Source: a virus. Taken from it: a DNA stretch of 41,022 nt. Location of the stretch: positions 1 through 41,022 of the IMG/VR virus record IMGVR_UViG_3300032668_000053; one strand, written 5' to 3'. The position numbers and the translations under genes were made by a program. A model generated the notes under the pieces. The model did no database searches. It was given only the letters and a program-made list of their open reading frames with translations, and had not been told where the DNA came from. Of the stretch, positions 37,404 to 41,022 are shown piece after piece (positions within the stretch are counted from its first letter, which is position 1; each line of letters begins with the position of its first letter).

Positions 37404-37609
37404 GGGGTTTCGTAGATTTCGAGCAAGATCGGCTCGTTGGTGTTTGGGCAAAGAGCCCAATGGGTGAACCGATCAATGGGGTTCTTGAACCGCCTGAACG
37501 TGATGATGTGATCCTCGCCGCACCTGGCACACGTTTTTACAGGCATGTGCCTAATCTCAGGTTGGCGCTTCGGGATCGCGCCGAATCCCCGATCGTTATG
37601 GTCTGTCAT
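37400..37609 (-). CDS. Small zinc-type protein between portal and morphogenesis genes (69 aa)
   Basis: ATG 37609 overlaps the upstream stop and its TGA overlaps the portal ATG. Contains MPVKTCARCGEDHIITFRRF ... HWALCPNTNEPILLEIYE: CxxC plus one more Cys and nearby His residues, so one zinc ion could be bound. Function unknown; a small head-module accessory. Confidence 0.55.
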   Translation of the reverse strand: MTDHNDRGFGAIPKRQPEIRHMPVKTCARCGEDHIITFRRFKNPIDRFTHWALCPNTNEPILLEIYETP

Positions 37610-38076
37610 ATCATCATCTTGTCGAGTGCGCCTTGCGCGGCCTTGCGGACCTCACGATCGGCGTAATTGGTGAGCGTGCCCGCGTTGATAGGGAAGAACC
37701 CGCGCCGTGGGAGACGTTGCGCGCCGTGCTGATGCTCACTCGCGTAGTCGGACCCAGCCAACACCACCACCCGATCATGCCCCCATTGGGCGAGGTTAAT
37801 GGATCGGATCATCGCGCCGCCAAGCACCAGCTTTGGGGGGCCAAAATACCCGATCTCCTTCTGGTATCGCGGGGAAAGTGGCCGCCAGTCGTTTGGCCGA
37901 TGCTGGCCATTGGGCCCGAATGTGGACCGGGAGATCTGCAGGAAGCGGTTCCCCATCGCCTCATGAATCTGCGCCTGGCCCTGTTCGTTGAGCGCGGATG
38001 CCAGCTTGTTAAGGCTCGCAACCGTCAGCCCGCCCGCAAGGCGAAGTTTCAGATCCAGCGATACCCGAGTGTTCAC
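37606..38076 (-). CDS. Virion morphogenesis protein, Mu gpG-like (156 aa)
   Basis: ATG 38076. Helical N-terminus VASLNKLASALNEQGQAQIHEAMGNRFLQISRSTFG, then FGPNGQHRPNDWRPLSPRYQKEIGYFGPPKLVLGGAMIRSINL and ASEHQHGAQRLPRRGFFPI. The W.PLS..Y.....G.P.LVLSG..M..SI pattern, followed by P.R.F.P, is that of Phage_tail/virion morphogenesis proteins (PF05069-type; also gpG-like in Mu). Helps assemble head or tail connection. Starts 20 bp after the terL stop. Confidence 0.7.
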   Translation of the reverse strand: MNTRVSLDLKLRLAGGLTVASLNKLASALNEQGQAQIHEAMGNRFLQISRSTFGPNGQHRPNDWRPLSPRYQKEIGYFGPPKLVLGGAMIRSINLAQWGHDRVVVLAGSDYASEHQHGAQRLPRRGFFPINAGTLTNYADREVRKAAQGALDKMMI

Positions 38077-38096
38077 TGGCGCATTGTCGCACCAAA

Positions 38097-39878
38097 TTAC
38101 TGGATTGGCAAGCCCCCTGACTTTTCCGCCAGCATCAGCAACTCATACCGGCTCGGCTCGCGGCTTACTGACGCGAACACGTCGATCACGTCTCCCTCAG
38201 GCGCCCCCAGCCGATCCCATGGCTGGCGCGCGGACAGCGCGGTGTTCTGCCACCCTGGAGATTCCTTGGATGCGTTTACCGCCACCGCAGCCTTGATTAG
38301 CCCGCTTGAAAACCCGCCATGCGGCATCATGGCGCCGAACACCGCATCGGCCCGATCTGGAGATTGAACCCCACGCTTGGCCATGTCCGGCTTGCTCTCG
38401 ATGTAGAGCTTTTCCTTGCCCGCCTTGGTCACCCGCTTTCGGTTGAGCATTTGGCCGCGGGTCTTCTGGTCAATGTCCAGAACTACCGTCCGCGCGGTAA
38501 TCTGCTTGCTGCCCTCATACCAAATCTCAGACCCAGCGGATCCGTACCGCTCGTTCGACGGCACGCCGTCGTTGTTCACTCGAGTCAGACACCACCCCAT
38601 GGTGTCAAGGGCGTCCATCACCAGCTTTCCTCCGCCGCCCTCATCCCCGGAGATTTGGTGCGCCTCAAGCCCCAGGCGCTGCCAATGGGCAATGAAGGTC
38701 TCGCACACGCCGGGGGTTGGATTCTTCGGACTCGCCACCAAATGATCATTGTGGAACGCCACCGGGAGGGTGATGACGTTACCGCGCCGCAACGCCATCG
38801 TGTTTTCCGCTCCGCCACTCGACCAGGCGAAGTCGCAGAAAGCATGCACGTCGCCGGTTTCCTGGCGCGGAGGCGGGTTGGCTATGCATTCGTCCAGCGC
38901 CGGCCCATTGATGACCGAATCCTCGACCAGCGGCATGAACTCATGGCCCAGAATGGATTCCGCAAAGGCCGGGAAGTCTTTCCAGTCGTCCTTGATCTGC
39001 TTGATTTCATCCGGGGAAATGTGCGAGCAATCCTCGGCCCACAACTCGACCCTTCGGTAGCTGTCGTCCTTCCGCATCGCCTCATAAAACCAGCCATCCT
39101 CATGGCCGGGAGATGACATCAAAACCAGAAGCTGCGGACGAATTCGGCCGACCAGCACCTTCTTGAGCCATTGCGCCGACGTCTTGGCCTCGTCCACAAT
39201 CCAGATCAATGGCTGGTTGGGAAGCTCCCCATGGTCGCCTTCCGCGCGACCCGGATCGTTCGTCGTGATGCAGGTGAGAAACCCCTTGCGCCCGGTGGGT
39301 GCGTTTCCTTTGAATTGGGCAACCTCGATATAGGGGGTCTCGTACCACTTCCACGCGTAGGAAAACCCATCTCCGGGGCTCGTCTGAGTGAAGCGCGCGC
39401 GGAACTGTTCGAGCGCCGGCCAAATCTGCGTCTCAACCTGCGTCCAGGCGCCCGAGGTGATTTTGATCTTGGCCAGGGGCCAGATGTGAAACAGCCAAAT
39501 CACGAGCGCCGGCAGGCACCTCGCCGTCTTCCCGCCACCATTGGCCGCCATCAGCGCAACGCGACCCGGCGGCCCCGGCCGCCGCCCTCCGACATTGGTG
39601 TTTCCGAACGACTTTCCGAGTTCCGAGGCGCACACCTCGAGAAACTGCCGCTGCTTGGCGTAAAGCGTCTCCCCGCGATCAACCCCGTCAACAAACCTCG
39701 GCCAGAGAATCAATTCCGCGAAGTCGGCCGGGTTGGCGGCGGCTTTCGCAAGCGTCATCCCCGGATGATCGTCTTCGGCCCTCTGCCCACCGGCCCCAAG
39801 AATAGCCGCAGCCTTATCAACTTTGCGCGGTCTGCCCCGCTTTCCGTGCCTGCCAATTGCAATTACTGGGGTGCCCAT
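38097..39878 (-). CDS. terL: Large terminase subunit
   Basis: 593 aa from ATG 39878. Basic N-terminal tail (RHGKRGRPRKVDK) and linker, then the ATPase: Walker A MAANGGGKTARCLPAL at about 111-126, Walker B LIWIVDEAKTSAQWL at about 229-243, and LVLMSSPGHEDG downstream as the coupling segment. C-terminal RNase H-like nuclease: HAFCDFAWSSGGAENTMALRRG (first acidic residue), HQISGDEGGGGKLVMDAL and SPDRADAVFGAMM (last acidic residue). These are the parts of the packaging motor that cut and pump DNA into the prohead. Full length, intact. Preceded on the genome by a 13-bp inverted repeat. Confidence 0.9.
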   Translation of the reverse strand: MGTPVIAIGRHGKRGRPRKVDKAAAILGAGGQRAEDDHPGMTLAKAAANPADFAELILWPRFVDGVDRGETLYAKQRQFLEVCASELGKSFGNTNVGGRRPGPPGRVALMAANGGGKTARCLPALVIWLFHIWPLAKIKITSGAWTQVETQIWPALEQFRARFTQTSPGDGFSYAWKWYETPYIEVAQFKGNAPTGRKGFLTCITTNDPGRAEGDHGELPNQPLIWIVDEAKTSAQWLKKVLVGRIRPQLLVLMSSPGHEDGWFYEAMRKDDSYRRVELWAEDCSHISPDEIKQIKDDWKDFPAFAESILGHEFMPLVEDSVINGPALDECIANPPPRQETGDVHAFCDFAWSSGGAENTMALRRGNVITLPVAFHNDHLVASPKNPTPGVCETFIAHWQRLGLEAHQISGDEGGGGKLVMDALDTMGWCLTRVNNDGVPSNERYGSAGSEIWYEGSKQITARTVVLDIDQKTRGQMLNRKRVTKAGKEKLYIESKPDMAKRGVQSPDRADAVFGAMMPHGGFSSGLIKAAVAVNASKESPGWQNTALSARQPWDRLGAPEGDVIDVFASVSREPSRYELLMLAEKSGGLPIQ

Positions 39879-39882
39879 ATTT

Positions 39883-39957
39883 AGCGCCCCCGCCGCCAGT
39901 AAAGGTAATATGACCGCAGAGGATGCGAATTGAAGCCAGAAGATCGGCGGGGGCGCT
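39883..39957. repeat. 13-bp perfect inverted repeat upstream of terL
   Basis: AGCGCCCCCGCCG (39883-39895) pairs with CGGCGGGGGCGCT (39945-39957), with 49 bp between. It begins 5 bp before the terL ATG on the minus strand and would form a strong stem in the late transcript or a symmetric site in DNA. No T-run follows. A packaging-site or regulatory element is possible. Confidence 0.7.
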
Positions 39958-39974
39958 CTATCATCGCTGGCAAC

Positions 39975-40215
39975 CTACCAGCAAAGCCTTGACGACGCAA
40001 GCCAGGCATGCGATCTTGCCTGCGTCTGAGTATTCATGTTGGGTCGGCCTTGTCTCATGTCGGATGCGTATCTGGCTTCGCCGGGGGCCGCGCCGCCGTG
40101 TCTGCGTAGCCATTCCTTTATAATCGAGTAGCGTAGGAATTCGGTGCGGTTGCGATGTGTCTAGGATGGTGGTTTCGTCGGGACGTAGTCGGATAGTTAC
40201 GGTGGTGCTTTTCAT
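39975..40215 (-). pseudogene. Ribbon-helix-helix gene split by a +1 frameshift and short deletion
   Basis: ATG 40215 (MKSTTVTIRLRPDETTILD) gives a perfect RHH beta strand and first helix start. The second half of the same fold, HRNRTEFLRYSIIKEWLRRHGG, is coded in the +1 frame immediately after (break near 40155-40162) and runs to TAG at 39975. In intact family members about five to seven residues separate these parts; here they are missing. In frame 0 the sequence continues to 39963 without homology. Gene order: between the PAPS-reductase-like gene and terL. Either a broken regulator, an assembly error, or a ribosomal frameshift. Confidence 0.65.
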
Positions 40216-40315
40216 AGGTTGTTGTAGTGGATAAACTTGATTGCCTTTTGGAATTGTCGGCGCGTGATGCGGGCCTCGAATCCGCGGCCTTTGAGGTAGA
40301 TATTTCGCTCGCGCG

Positions 40316-40942
40316 TCATACTCCGCACATTCCTTCGCACTCGTTAACGAACATGTTAAGCTGTCCTCGGTCCTCTTCCGTTGAAAAGTCCACTTCGGAA
40401 AGGGGTTTGCAGGAACGGTGAAGAAAAAGCGTAGAATTGATACTGGCGTTCTTCTTACCATCGCTTTCTTTGACCGCCCGCTCGAACTTTGCCGCCCGCT
40501 CGAACTCGGCCGGCTCATCCCGCTTGAGCTTTGCCCATTCAGCATTATTATGAAACGGGCAGAACACACATGCAGAGCGCGGCGGCCTTGGGTGGCCATG
40601 AGACTCCATCCATCGGAGGCAGTCTTGCCGGTTCATTCTCGCATCAATTAGCGGCCATCGGTTTTCCTGCCAGGGTTCACGACTTTCTTTCATGCGATAA
40701 ATTTCGTCCAGACTGATCCCGATCCACTGCATTACAGTTATAGTATTCTGGCCGCGCTTTATTCCGGCCAGCTTTCGCACAGCCTTGCGAATCGGGTCAA
40801 TTTTGAAATCTTGCGTGCATCGTCGTTGCCTTATTTTCCCTATCTTATTTTTCGCGCTCAGGGTAAAAAACGGAATGTCGGTTTTTGTGAACTTACGGCC
40901 GTCACGCGAACAACAGGAAAAGGAAGCTGCTTTTCGAGCCAA
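40316..40942 (-). CDS. PAPS-reductase-like protein, C-terminal part (different frame from the start)
   Basis: The recognisable domain begins near 40905 (DGRKFTKTDIPFF) and reads RQRRCTQDFKIDPIRKAVRKLAG, MQWIGISLDEIYRMKESREPW, RMNRQDCLRWMESHGHPRPPRSACVFCPFHNNAEW and DRGQLNMFVNECEGMCGV. The RxCTxxFKIxPI, QWIGISxDE and SACVFCPFH blocks are strong family signals, with cysteines for substrate or iron-sulfur binding. The ATG at 40942 is not believed to be the true start, as its first residues read another frame of the N-terminal coding region. Residues between FPVVRVT and this part appear to be missing. Confidence 0.8.
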   Translation of the reverse strand: MARKAASFSCCSRDGRKFTKTDIPFFTLSAKNKIGKIRQRRCTQDFKIDPIRKAVRKLAGIKRGQNTITVMQWIGISLDEIYRMKESREPWQENRWPLIDARMNRQDCLRWMESHGHPRPPRSACVFCPFHNNAEWAKLKRDEPAEFERAAKFERAVKESDGKKNASINSTLFLHRSCKPLSEVDFSTEEDRGQLNMFVNECEGMCGV

Positions 40943-41022
40943 TCAAGCCACGCGTAAACGCTCCCTGGTTCGTCTTGCGTGTCCGCGAAGATTGCCGCTG
41001 TTGGCATCGGGGTAATCTCACC
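40896..41022. repeat. Terminal direct repeat, right copy (assembly overlap)
   Basis: Exact copy of 1-127. Part of the same PAPS-reductase-like gene; marks the circle join. Confidence 0.9.

Overview
The window reads as a complete tailed-phage genome (Caudoviricetes) assembled as a circle. Bases 1-127 are repeated exactly at 40896-41022, so the unique genome is about 40,895 bp and one gene runs across the join. It encodes terminase, portal, protease, capsid, tail chaperones, tape measure and tail fibre, plus a DnaB helicase and a Sak4/RecE-like recombination module. I see no integrase, Cro/CI-type repressor pair, tRNA or CRISPR array. The host is unknown. The repeated GTGAGLTNL-type motifs and Asn/Thr-rich style of the fibre, the several secreted or lipidated products and the DUF6745 gene suggest a Verrucomicrobiota/PVC-type environmental host; this is inference from style, not from a marker gene.

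Layout. (a) 9653 down to 4648, minus strand: early genes, including a DUF5131 (Gp37/Gp68) protein, several small proteins, a putative replication initiator/loader and the DnaB-like helicase. (b) 3899-4718, plus strand: a ladder of tiny, overlapping ORFs ending in a winged-helix-like protein. (c) 9885-18193, plus strand: early/middle genes, including AAA_24 (Sak4-like) ATPase, PD-(D/E)XK exonuclease, coiled-coil protein, VRR-NUC nuclease, the DUF6745 protein with 34 tandem 12-bp repeats and its partner, zinc-ribbon proteins, and two stretches rich in RNA hairpins. (d) 1518 down through the join to 18186, minus strand: small genes, a PAPS-reductase-like gene, a ribbon-helix-helix gene, then terL, head genes, head-tail connectors, tail genes, fibre, and a cassette of membrane proteins, lipoproteins and a YiiX/NlpC-like peptidase (lysis or envelope). 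(e) Between 1519 and 3898: a regulatory region with one plus-strand gene of unknown function, the putative small terminase gene on the minus strand, and several families of direct and inverted repeats.

The genes are packed tightly. Most neighbours overlap by 4 bp (ATGA or GTGA), which fixes many start codons and implies translational coupling. Units (a) and (c) diverge from the intergenic region at 9654-9884, which contains a perfect DnaA-box-like sequence. Unit (c) converges with the late unit (d) at about 18190.

Most worth a second look: the hairpin-rich segments at 16613-16783 and 17216-17343; the DUF6745 repeat in which only two bases per 12-bp unit vary; a T8 slippery site joining the tail chaperone ORFs; tail and head-module proteins with Sec signal peptides; a 22-bp sequence duplicated around two distant start codons; large inverted repeats in front of terL and the replication gene; and two genes (PAPS-reductase-like and RHH) split between frames, one of them exactly at the assembly join.
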